Both the position numbers and the translations under genes were made by a program. Source: Dugong dugon (Eukaryota; Chordata; Mammalia; Sirenia; Dugongidae). Taken from it: a DNA stretch of 64,000 nucleotides. The stretch is from the NCBI GenBank assembly GCA_030035585.1, contig CM057481.1:55685128-55749127 (forward strand). Direction: 5' to 3'. Positions 23,301 to 36,442 of the stretch are shown here, piece by piece (position 1 is the stretch's first letter; each line of letters starts with the position of its first letter). The notes beneath the pieces were generated by a model. The model saw nothing but the letters and a program-made list of their open reading frames with translations, ran no database searches and was not told the origin of the DNA.

Positions 23301-26300
23301 TGAGGAAAATATTAGGAAAGAAAATACCATTTGCACAGAGATTGGGAGAAGAAATTCATGTCCTTTCCTATCTGTGGTGGTTATCTAGGAATGACCTTTT
23401 GAGGCCTTATATTTTTAGCGTTTTGAAAATATTATAACGTTTACCATTTTAGATAATGTCTTTGGAATTATTCTTTCTTGAAAAGCATGGTTGTTAGGGC
23501 TTCTCCAGGGACACAGAATTTACTACTTAGTCAGCACACACAGGAAGAAAGGGATAAATGAAGATTCTTGCATCCCTAGAATGAACCTCATGTATATTTC
23601 AGCCAAGACCTGCATAGTAACACCTTGATGTGCTGAGGTTTAGTGAGGGTGTTAGGAAAGGCGTGTGTCTGTATAAAGTCCCCAAAAGATCTTTACTGTA
23701 ATGGGGGTGATTTTTTACTCTGGGATATGCCACAGTGAGAAGTGGCCAGGAGACATGCTATCATTCATTAGGCTTTATTTGGGGGAAATAAGCATCCTGT
23801 GAATAAACTCACTGTGGATTTATTTTTATGTTTGAAAGTAAATTATATAGATCATCTAGATCTATAATATGAATGATAATTTAAATATAATTTTTCTTGT
23901 AGGCCTAAAGATGTTGGAAGACCTAAGGCTGAAGTTGCTGCTGAGTTTCTAAATGACAGAATCCCTAATTGCAATGTAGTTCCGTATCCTTTGGACAGAA
24001 AAATTACTTAATTTTTTTTTAAAGCTTTTTTTTTCTAAAATAGATGATTTATAGAAAATACAGATAAGCAAAAAAAAAAAAAAAAAGTTTTCTACTACTG
24101 AGATAACTTCCGATAACATTTTGCTTTATATCTTTGCAGTCTTTTCTTTATGCTTACATAACTATTTTTTTTTGCGCTGATTTTGAAATTAAGCTTACGT
24201 AGCCTATGCCATTGTCTACTTTTATTTTGAATTATTACCCTTAATTTCAGTATCAATTATACATCTCCTCTACTAAACCGTAAGTTCCTAGGTTGGATGC
24301 AGTTGATCTTCAGGTTCCCCTACGGTAGCAGACAGAGTAGACAGTCAACGTTATCATTAGTCAGAATGAAATGTATGTCAGAGTAAATTTTTTATAAGAA
24401 ATACGCTTTTAAAAAAGTATTATTCATGCATATTTAGATCTGGGGAACTTTTGATATTTTATAGAAATCCAGGAGATGGGATTTCTATCTAAAAAATCCC
24501 AAGGAATCTACAACAAAACCTCCTAGAACTAATGAGTTCAGCAGAGCCACAGGATACAAGACAACAAAAATCAGTTGTATTTCAATGTACTATCAATGAA
24601 CTTGCGGATACCAAAATTACAATTAGAAGAATACAATGTCATTTACAATCACTAAACCAAAAAAAAGAAATCCTTAAGTGTAAATCTAACAAAACATGTA
24701 CGAGACTTGTGTGCTAAAAACCACAACATGCTGATGAAAGAAATTGAAGAAGATATAAATAAGTGAAGAGAGATTCTGTGTTCATGGATTGGAAGGCTTC
24801 AACGTAAAGATGTCACTTCGTAAATAGCTGTACAGGTTTAGCACAATTTCTATGTAAATCCTAATAAGATTTGGACAAGATTCTAAAATTTATATGGGAA
24901 AAAAAAATTTCTATGGGAAGGCAAAGGACTACCTAGAAAGGTTCTGAAAAAGAAGACTAAAGTAAGAGGAATCATTCTACCCGATTTCAAGATTTATATA
25001 GCTAGAGTAATCAAGATTGTGTGGTATTGGCGGAAGAATAGACACAGATCAGTAGGACAGAATGCAGAACCCAGAAATAGTCCCAACACAAGTATGGCCA
25101 ATTAATTTTTGAGAACGGTGCACGTTATGGATTGAATTATGTCCGCCCAAAATGTGTGTCAACTTGGCTAAGCCATGATTCCCAGTATTGTGTGATTGTC
25201 CACCATTTTGTCATCTGATGTGATTTTTCTATGTGTTTGTAAATCCTCCCTCTATGATGTTAATGAGGTGGGATTAGAGGCAGTTATGTTAATGAGGTAG
25301 GAGTCCGTCTACAAGATTAGGTTGTGTCTTAAGTCAATCTCTTTTGAGATATAAAAGAAAGAAACCAGTAGAGAGACATGGGGCCCTCATACCACCAAGA
25401 GACAGCCAGGAGAATAGGGTGTCCTTTGGACCCTGCATCCCTGGTGCTGAGAAGCTCCTCGGGGAAGATTGATGACAAAGACCTTCCCCAAGAGCTACAG
25501 AGAGAGAAAGCCTTCCCCTGGAGCTGGCATCCTGAGTTTGGACTTAAGCCTCCTAGACTGTAAGAGAATAAATTTCCCTTTGTTAAAGCCATCCACCTGT
25601 GGTATTTCTGTTATAGCAGCACTAGATAACAGAAGCAGTGCAAAGGCAAGTCAATGGAGGAAGGACAGTCGCTTCAAAAAACGTTGGAGCAATAGGATAT
25701 CCATAGGCAAAAAAATGAAGCTCAACCTGACCCACACCTTATACAAAATTAACTCAAAATGAGCCATATTTTTAAATATAAAATGGTAAAACTATGAGAC
25801 TTAGAAGATAACAGAAAATTTTCAGTACCTATGACTTTGTGAAGACTCCTTGTGGTCAGGCGCTGTTAAGTCGGTTCTGACTCTTAGTGACCCGATGAAC
25901 AACAGAATGAAACACTGCCCAGTCCTGTACCATCCTCATAGTTGTTGCTATGTTTGAGCCCATTGTTGCAGCCACTGTATCAGGTCAGTCCATCTCATTG
26001 AGGGTCATCCTGTTTTTCGCTGGCCCCCCACTTTACCAAGCATGATGTCTTCTCTAGGGACTGGTCCCTCCTGATAAAGCATCCAAAGTATGTGAGATGA
26101 AGTCTCGTCATACTCCCTTCTGAGGAGCATTCTGGCTGTACTTCCAAGACAAATTGATTGTTCTTCTGGTAGTCCGTGGTATATTCAGTGTTCTTCGCCA
26201 ACACCGTAATTCAGAGGCATCAGTTCTTCAGTCTTCCTTATTCATTGTCCAGCTTTTGCATGCACGTGAGGGATTTAAAACACCGTGGCTTGGATCAGGT

Positions 26301-29300
26301 GCACCTTAGTCCTCAAAGTGACATCTTTGCTTTTGAACGCTAGAAAGAGGTCTTTTGCAGCAGATTTGCCCAATGCAATGTGTCGTTTGATTTCTTGAGT
26401 TCTACTTCCATGGGCATTGATTGTGGATCCAAGTCAAGTAAAATCCTTGACACCGTCAGTCTTTTCTCTGTTATTATGATGTTGCTTATTGGTCCAGTTG
26501 TGAGGATTTTTGTTTTATGTTGAGGTGTAATCCACACTGAAGGCTGTGGTCTTTGATCTTCATCAGTAAGTGCTTCAGGTCCTCTTCACTTTCAGCAAGC
26601 AAGGTTGTGTCATGTGCATATGGTAGGTTGTTAATGAGTCTTCCTCCAGTCCTGATGCCCCATTCTTCATATAGTCCAGCTTCTCGGATAATTTGCTCAG
26701 CATACAGATTGAATAAGTATGGTGAAAGGATACAACCCTAATGGGCACCTTTCCTGATTTTAAGCCATGCAGTATCCCCTTGTTCTGTTCGAACGACTGC
26801 TTAGTCTGTGTACAGAGTCAGACCACGTCGAAAGCATGATCCATAAAAGAGAAAAAGTTGATAAATTTGGACTTCATCAGAATTAAAAACTTTTCCTCTT
26901 TGAAAGACCCACTTAAGGTTAAAAAGACAAGGTACAGGCTGGGAGAAAATACGTATAAACCACATATCTGACAAAGGGCTCACTTAGAACATGTAAAGAA
27001 ATTTCAAAACTCGACAATAAAAAAATCCAATTATAAAATGGGCAAAAGACACAAAGATAATTCACCAAAGAGGATGGCAAAAACGTGAAAAAATGTTTAA
27101 CATCACTAGCCATTACAGAAATGCAAATTAAGAAACCACCGCACATATATTAGAATTAGCTAAATAAAAAGTAGTAACAATATCAAATGCTGGCCAGCAT
27201 ATGGAAATACTGGATCACTCATACATTGCTGGCAGGAATGTAAAAAAGGTATAGCCACTCTGGGGAATATTTTGGCAGTTTCTTAAAAAACAGAACATAC
27301 ACTTACTGTAACCCTTGAATTGCACTGCTGGGCATTTACCCTAGAGAAATGAGAACATGTCTGCATAAAAACCTGTACATACTTGTTCATAGCAGCAGTA
27401 TTTGTAATACCCAAAAACTGCAAACAACTGAAATGCCCCTCAGTGGGTTAATTGTTAAACAGTGGTACATCCACACCATGGAATACTACTCAGCAGTAAA
27501 AACAACACACTAATGAAACGTACAACTTGGATGAATCTCAAGGGCATTATCCGAAGTGAAAAATGCCGATTTCAAAAAGTCACATGGTACATATTCCATT
27601 TACATACGTTGTAGAAATAAAATTACAGAGATGGTGAACAGATCAGTGATTGGTAGGGGTTAGGGGTGGGGGGTGAATATAAAGGAACAGCAGAAAGGAG
27701 ATCTTTGTGGTGATAGTAGCTCTGTATCTTGGTGGTGGCTACACAGATCTGCCCATGTTTAAATGATAGAACTGTACACTGTACTAATGTCCAGTTCCTG
27801 GTTTTGATATTGTCCTATAATTATATTGGATGTAATCATTGAGGGAAACTGGGCAAATTGTACATAGGACCTCTCTGTATTATCTTTGTAACTTCCTATG
27901 AATCTATAATTATTTCAGAATAAAAAGTAAAAAAAAAGCCCCTGTAGGAAGAAAAAAAATGTATTCATGATCTGTCTATATATAAGTTTAGAATCCAATA
28001 TTTTATAAAAATCCAGAAGATTGGATTTTTGGTTTGTCTCCTCGTTTGCCCCGTTGCCTTTCTTCCAATACTTGGTTGTGGTTCTTTTCTTGACCTCACT
28101 GTTCTACAGGGTCTCTATAGGTCAGAATCGACTTTTCAGCAGTGGGTTCTAGTTGTGGCTTACAAATTGATTTTCCATAGTTTTATTTCTAGACATTTAA
28201 AAATCTAGGGCAAGCATATAATATATTGGTCGTCTTTTCTCCACTTTGCTTTTTAAACAGATACAATGGACTGCTGATCTTAATTTTACAGAAGCAGTAT
28301 AACTCATGTATTATTAAACGAAATTATTCCATTAGAAAAATCTAAGAGAATGTTTTTGTAAATTTGTCCCGTTAAAACGCTTCAGGAGCCCTAATGGCAC
28401 AATAGTTAAGTGTTCGGCTGCTAACCTAAAGGTCAGCATTTCGAACCCACCAGCCGCTCCGTGGGAGAAAAGACCTACCAATCTACTCCCTTAAAGATTA
28501 CAGCCTAGGAAACCCTCTGGGGCAGTTGTACTCTTCTGTAGGGCCGCTGTGAGTCGGAATCACTTGACAGCCCCTAGCAACAATGATTACTTTGCACTCA
28601 CAGCCAATTTTTACTTACAGTTCCCTTTGTGGCTTCCAGGCACATGAAAATTGCTGTTAGGGTTTGGTTGGGTAAAGAGACTTTAAAAGCTGAATTGAAT
28701 GAAAGAGTATGGAAGAATTCATACCCTTACTCCAAAACGACCATAACAACAACAGAAAATCATTAGCAACGAAAAAAGTTATTAAAATCATATTTTTTAA
28801 AAATTAGCTTTGCAGTAACTTTCCAAATTACTTATCTAAATAGGAACCGTAATGTGTTTGTTTCCTTCATTAAACAAATGTTTATAGCATATCTGCTTAG
28901 CACTAATGGTTGAAGATACATATTCTGCCTTTGCAGGACTTAATGACTTTACATAAAAGTAAAGCAAAGCAGAGAGTCCATCTCCTAATAGAGACGTAAA
29001 TGTAATGGTATCGGGGTTCAGGGGTAAGAGAAACTACTCAAGTGGTTGGGAGAGGCGAAGAGTTAGAAAAGAGGTTTTGTCAGGAAGTAGGGTTATGCTC
29101 ATTTTGTCATGTTCCTGGAATTCCACTGCTTTGAATATTGAAGACATTTCTTGTTTCAAATGTACATTTATAGTTCCTTATGAAATTGTTACATTCATTT
29201 TGGAAATTAAAAACTTCAACAGCTTAGTTCCTTTACTTGCGTTCAGACATTTCAACAAGATTCAAGATTTTAATGATACTTTCTATCGACGTAAGTTGCC

Positions 29301-32300
29301 CATTTGAAATTAAATTTCCGCTAAATTCTTACTAATTTTTAGTTATACTCTTTCACCAAAGATTGTTAACTGTATTAAGGATATTTCTTCAGTTGCTTTC
29401 ATCTCTTTCAGTGTTTCTGTAAGGTGGTTGACTGATGGAAAAGAGAGTGCACTATTTTAATTCTTAGGGTTAGCTGCATTTTCTATGTGCTCAAGGATTA
29501 GGAACTCTGTATGTGTGTGTATTATAATAAAAAGTAGGTTTTTTTCCCAACCCTTAGAAAGTATAAATTATTTTATGCAACTGCATTTTTTTCATTAAAC
29601 TACGTTGTTTTTTCCTCATAGAATTTCATATTATTGTATGTGGACTGGACTCTGTCATTGCCAGAAGGTGGATAAATGGCATGCTGGTAAAGAATTTTGT
29701 GTTGTTGTGGTTCTCTGAAGTTCTTGCTATTGTTCTCAATACACTGAAAGTTAGAATTACATATCATATTTTTTTAAAAATCAGAGTTTATTTAGCTTTG
29801 AATTTTTTGCCAGTCGTTGGTTTTCAGGTGAGGACATAGTTGATAAAATCATAATCCTTTGGTTTTGATAATTAGTACTCAGTGGCAAGATCTGCTTGTA
29901 CAATTATTGAGAGCATGCTTCTTTGAAGTCTTATCCTTTCCTTTTAAACCCATTATATAATTTTCATAGATCTCTCTTCTAAATTATGAAGATGGTGTAT
30001 TAGATCCAAGCTCCATTGTCCCTTTGATAGATGGGGGGACTGAAGGTTTTAAAGGAAATGCCAGAGTGATTCTACCTGGAATGACTGCTTGTATTGAGTG
30101 CACACTGGAACTTTATCCACCTCAGGTAATCAAAAAGGGTCCTGCGTTTGTTATGAGTCAGCATTGACTTGATGGCTGTGGTTTTTTTTTGGTTTGGGAC
30201 CAGAATAGAATTAGCTTGAATTGTTAAGTCTAATCAATATTTAGGATTTTTAATTAGGTATAACCATATTTTTAGTGTTATGGTAAGAAGAAAGAAGATA
30301 AAATATGAAATTCTGCCGTATTTGGGAAAAGATAATAACTATCATAATTTAGCTACTATTCTGTTTTCATAATTCATTTATATTGTTTTTATTTGGGAAT
30401 AGAGTTAAGGGGAATTGTAAAGCCATGTTGGAATAGTGCTATAATCTACCTTTTATTTCCCTTACTTGTTTCAGGGAAATAAAGGTATCAGATATGAGAG
30501 TGATCTTTCCAAAGATGGAGCTCTTTAATCTGCATACCCACTTTATAGTTAAAATTTTGAGTATAAACAGTTTTATGAGTATTTACTTGGAATTGATTTA
30601 ACTCTGAATTTAATCTTGTTTTTATACCTTCAAGATTCAAATTTAAGTAAACATAACACCATGCTCATGTTTAAGAATCTGTTCATCAGTTTTCTTTTCA
30701 TCATCTATTAAAGCTTAAATTTATATACCTTGTAAATTAATATAGATGCTCCGGATTAATATTATAAGCGTAACTAATGGTATAAAATATTTTATTTATA
30801 AAAGTGGAAGGCTAAGTTGAATTAAAAGAAACTATTACAAGCTAGATAATAAATAGAAGTTGCATTTTAATATGATTTATCATTTAAAGTTACTAAAAAA
30901 GGCAAACTGTGTGGTTTCAGGTTAATTTTCCCATGTGCACCATTGCGTCTATGCCCAGGCTACCAGAACACTGTATTGAGTATGTAAGAGTATTGCAGTG
31001 GCCTAAGGAGCAGCCTTTTGGAGGTAATAAACCTAATTTAATAATCTACAGTTACATAAAATATGTATTTGTCGTCATTCATTTGAATAATTACGTTAAA
31101 AAACAAATCACTTCATTATTTTATATATATTTCTGTCTCCCTCTGCTTGTTCTTCTTTTTTTTAAACAGAAGGGGTTCCATTAGATGGGGATGATCCTGA
31201 TCATATTCAGTGGATTTTCCAAAAATCCCTGGAGAGAGCATCACAATATAATATTAGGGGTGTTACATACAGACTCACTCAAGGTAAGTTAGCGAATTGT
31301 CATGAATTAAGACCTTCAGATTATTGTTTTTTTTTTAAGGATGTAGGTATGCTTTGGGGGGAACTTGATAAGTGACTTTAGATAGTACTATGCATTTGAG
31401 GCTTAGTAACAGTAGCATGGAAATACAGTTTGAAGGTGCCCCAAAGTAGGAGGGAACTGAGGTTAGCAGAATCCATACTAGTTAGCTAGGAGAAATGTTA
31501 TCAAGTCATTGAATCTTAATTTACTCAGGGCTGGAATAGGCCCCAAGTCATCCAAGTCAAACTATCTACTTTACGTTTCACTGAAGAGTTTTATCACCTC
31601 TTAAGGCGGTCTGTTTCACTTCTGGACAGACTGTTAGACAAGTATTCTACGCACTGAGCAGAGACCTCCATCTTTAGTTTGGTCTGAGTATTGTCACAGG
31701 GAGCCGTATAATCTCTAATTCCCCTTTCAACTAGTAGTCGTTACCATATTGAGGACAGTACACTTCCCTTAGTTCCTTTAACCCTTTGTCCCATTGCATG
31801 GTTTCAAGTCCCTGTCCTGTTATTTTTCTCTAACCATTATTATAGGTAATTGCAATTATTCCTATTTATCTTAGCTATATTATGCAGGCTACACTGCCAC
31901 ATTCTAGGGTTGGTCTTATTCTAGATAGTAGACTTCTGATGATTGATGCAGTCAGTCAAGGAGAGCAGGGATTTTTTTTTTTTTTTTACTTTATTTTTTT
32001 ATTGTACTTTAGATGGTTTACAGAACAAATAGTTTCTCATTAAACAGTTAGTACACATAATTGTTTTATGACATTGGTTAACAACCCCACAACATGAGGC
32101 TAGTCCAGCATGACTTGTCTCAGTGAACAGCCGTAATAATGTTCAGTCAGTGATGATCACTGCTTCCTAGTCCAAGCACTCACATTCATCCTTTCTAGAT
32201 AGAATTTTGCCCAAGGTTGTCACCAAGTTCACCAGAAAGAGCTTTGTTTTCTTTTTGAAAACCTGCTGTTTCTTTTCTGTGGTTCTTTCCTTGTATTTAC

Positions 32301-35300
32301 TGATGTTTTAGTGATGTCATGGGAAATTCTACTCATACACACTCCTTGTTGATCCCCATACTCCCCCACACTGACCTGTTTGGTGTTTGTTGGAGACACC
32401 CGGTTTATTCACACCTTGAAGCGTTAGCACCTGCTGATCCCTATGCCTAGTATGCTCTTTCCTCTGATCTCTTAAGATTGGCTCCTTATCCCGCAGCTAT
32501 CAACTTAAACAATTTTCCTGATCATCCAACCTAAAATGGCATCTCAACCATTCACTAGTTGACTACTTTTTTTCCTTTCACATTTGTGGTTCTTCCAGTG
32601 CTAACGGTAGCTTTAGTTTTCTATGCAAAGAATATTTCACACATACACTCTAATGCATTCCTGCCCTGGGGCCTTTCCCTTGCTGTTTGCTCTATTGAAA
32701 AACTACCCATCCCCTTTGAAAGGCTGGCTCTTTTTCATGGTTTAGATTTCTGCTCAAATGTTACCTCCACAAGAAGGCCTTTCCTGACCAGCCTATCTGA
32801 TGTACTGCCCCCCACAATCATCACTCTAACACATATCTTTCTAAAATTTTCTTCAGTATCTAAAATTTTCCTATGAACTTGTGTATTATCTCTCCAACCA
32901 GGATGAAAGCTTTATAAGAGCAGATACTTTCTTCACGCTACAATGCACAGCCGTAGAACAGTCTTTGGCATATAGTAGACGTTTGGTAATTGTTTGGATT
33001 AACTAATGAATTCAGTTTGTCCTGATCAGCAACTGTAAACTCTTTTTAATATGTAGTCTCATTCATCCGTCCATAGCCTTTCTTAGGGCTTGGTGTGTAC
33101 TTTTCAGCCTGATGATCAGAGACCTTGACAGGGAATACAGAAGCCAGATAGATGGGAAGTGAAGTAGCCCGACCAGTGGTCCTATCCATTTTGTGATTAT
33201 TTTCTTTGTTCTCAGTATAATAAGCCTCCTTTCCTGTCCAGTCCCCCTTTAGGGGGAGGAGTGGTCTTTATCATTTTGACAGTGCTCCGGTTGGGCAGTG
33301 TCTCTAGTACTCATTGTTTGTGACTACCTTTTCTTCCTCTCAGTACATTCTGCGTATCTGGTTCTAGCTTCCAGTTAGCTGTCATGAAGTGTAGCTCCCT
33401 CTGTTTCCTCTTCTCTGAGATTACACATAATCATATGGTCAGAATCAACTTTTAAAAAAACTTTCCAACCTTCTTAACTGTCTTCTTTCGTGTTTTCTTA
33501 GTTATTTGCCTTTTTTGCTGGCATTTTTCCAACCTGCCTACCGGAAGCATTGGGAACACATCTTCCAGTGCTCCCTCACACACTCCAAGATAATATAGCT
33601 ACTTTTCTCTGAAGTTTTTATCTTCTAAAATGAACAATTTAAACATAGTTATAAAATGGAAATATTTATTTTGTACTTAAAAAATTGTTTAAGGTGGGGT
33701 TTTATTCATCCCTAATTTATGAATATTGATGTGAAACAAGTGGGGTAGAATCAGAGAACTATGTTTTACATTCTGAGTAGTCCAGGTTGTAGAGTAAAAC
33801 AAAGACCGTAAGGGGCAGTTTTTTATTTTTTGAAAATTTTTGAGACTTGAGTGGCAGAAACTATTATTTCATCTTTTTCATGCTTTACTCACTTTACTGA
33901 GTATAGTATAATGTACAGTTAAGAATATGCACTTTGGGGCATATCTGGGTTCAAATACCATCCCACAACTTACTAGCTTTATAACTGTAAGTTACTCAAT
34001 TTCTTCCTGTCTCATTTTCCTTGTCTTTAAACTCAAGGTAATAAGTAATACCTTTTTTAGTTTCCACACCATGTGTGGAACACAAGCAACCCCTAATTGC
34101 TCGATATTAATATTATGTTATTGTTTCATCTTTATATAAAATTCAGTTGAGAGAGTTTACTTTTCTTTGCTTCTTTACCTTGAGATTCTGCACATGCTAC
34201 AGAATGATGGGACTGTGAGAGAACATTGTCTCATGGTTAAACTTGTTTGTTTTCTGACTTGAAAAACCTGAAAAAATTAAGATTACGGTAATGATATTTA
34301 ATAGTCACATCATCTGTGTTAAAATAGGGGCCCTGGTAGTGCAGTGGTTAAGAGCTCGACTGCTAACCAGAAGGTCACTGGTTCATACCCACCAGCCACT
34401 CTGCAAAAAAAGTTGTGGCAGTCGGCTTCCGTAAAGATTTCAGCCTTGGAATCCCTATGAGGAGTTCTACTGTGTTCTTTAGGGTCGCTGTGAGTCGGAA
34501 TCGACTTGACGGCAACAGGATATGTGTATGGATGTGTTAAAATACCTTTTTTTTTTTTTTAAAGAAATGACCATATTTTAATATTTTTCAGGGGTTATAA
34601 AACGAATCATTCCTGCAGTAGCTTCCACAAATGCAGTTATTGCAGGTGAGGAAAAAAGGCCACCACTTAGTTCTATTTCTTCTTTTCCTTTTGTTTTTAA
34701 TTCTGTTTGTTGATACTAACTTGGCTTTTCTGCAGCTGCTTCGTCTCAGAAAACTGTTGTTGTAGTGATTTGATATATTCTTGAGTGGATGGTATAATAA
34801 ATTGAACAAGCTGTTGGACCTTGTATATTATTTGTCTTAAATTATGCCATAGATACAGTACTTTGCAATAGGGGCTATTTTAGTGCCTTTTCTTTTCAAT
34901 CAGTATAGCAAACTCCTCATTCATCTGATGAAGAGGAAGAAAAACATATAATATTACTTTGTCACTTGATTATACAAAATACAAATAAAATTTGTTACTT
35001 CCTCAGTTTTTTAAATGTATACACATACAAACATATACATATTTTAATCATAGCCATGAGGGCGGATAAGCAGATGTTCTATTTAAAGATATTTCAAAAT
35101 TATCTGTTAAAACTGCTGATTTGAAGTATATAATTTTCACTGAGTTAAACTACTTTTGTTTTCTCCTCTCTTCAGCTGTGTGTGCCACTGAGGTTTTTAA
35201 AATAGCGACAAGGTAATAGATTTCATTTTTAATAATGTCTGTGAATCCACGTTTTGAACTGACTCAATTACATAAAGATGAACATTTTTTCATTGCAGTG

Positions 35301-36396
35301 CATACATTCCCCTTAATAATTACTTGGTATTCAATGATGTAGATGGGCTGTACACATACACATTTGAAGCAGAGAGAAAGGTTAGTAGTATTAATGAAAA
35401 ATTGTGATCATGCATACTTTGATTTTTAAATATTTCTAGTTAGAAATTTGAACCAAATTGTCCACACCCTGAGTACTTTATTTTCTAACTTCTTGAACTA
35501 TACTTTATATCTTTTGTAATATAGCATAAAAATAACTGTGTAGCAAAATAATTTAGGAAAAATGGTCCACTATGAAAACAGATTTTTAAAGCATAAAAAA
35601 CTGTCCACAGGAAATATGTGTGATTATAAAACAATCTGATTTTCATAATCTTCAAAGAGATTAGTATTGGTCCATGTGCCATTGTGATTTGTTGTGTTTC
35701 ATATATGTAGGAAAACTGCCCAGCTTGTAGCCAGCTTCCTCAGAATATTCAGTTTTCTCCATCGGCTAAACTACAGGAGGTTTTGGATTATCTAACCAAT
35801 AGTGCTTCTTTGTAAGTGTTCTGGATTTTTGTACATTGTAAAAATAATTTTTGTGATTTTAATACTTTAAAAACTAGAATTTTTTTTTTCAAAAATGATC
35901 CTTGATACTTCTTTCTCATGATTATATTTAGGCAAATGAAATCTCCAGCTATCACAGCCACATTAGAGGGAAAAAATAGAACACTTTACTTACAGGTGAT
36001 GATCAGTGTTGAATTTTTATTTTTTTCAGGAAATTGTATGAAAGACTTAATTTCACCCGAATGTGCTTTCAAATAATTTTGTTTTCTAGTCAGTAACCTC
36101 TATTGAAGAACGAACAAGGCCAAATCTCTCCAAGACGTTGAAAGGTATTTTAAATAATGTATTTACCAGTAGTTTTCTTCTTTTTTGGGAGTAAGAGTGA
36201 GGTGAGAGTGAACGTAATACATGCTTATTCTAGATTGCTCTTAATAACGCCTTTAAATGATGGTATGATCATAAGTACTTACATGTTTAGACACATTAAT
36301 AGAATTATTTGCTCTTTTAGTAGACTTTTTTTAAATCTCTAAGAAATCAAATATATCACCTTGACTAAAGACCAGGTGGATTTTTATGTTTATCTG

Positions 36397-36442
<46 letters not shown>

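Larger units (their letters stand above)
24475..27950 (+). mobile_element. L1 LINE, 3' part, plus strand, carrying two later insertions
   Basis: Old L1 ORF2 and 3' sequence in pieces at 24475-25122, 25638-25855 and 26820-27950. Landmarks: 'CAAGGAATCTACAACAAAAC', 'GTGCAAAGGCAAGTCAATGG', 'ATAAATTTGGACTTCATCAG', 'ATGGAATACTACTCAGCAGT', then an A-rich end. The reading frame is destroyed. It lies sense to UBA3 within the U12 intron. Confidence 0.85.
23984..29246 (+). other. UBA3: UBA3 intron 6, U12-type (minor spliceosome) intron
   Basis: The donor is a full match to the U12 5' splice consensus: GTATCCTTT at 23984-23992. At 29228-29236 lies TTCCTTTAC, one base off the U12 branch-site consensus TTCCTTAAC. 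Its branch A at 29235 is 12 nt before the exon, the short distance typical of U12 introns. There is no polypyrimidine tract next to the acceptor TTCAG. The splice is required to read [11 protein letters not shown]. The intron holds nested L1, LTR and RTE insertions. Confidence 0.9.
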
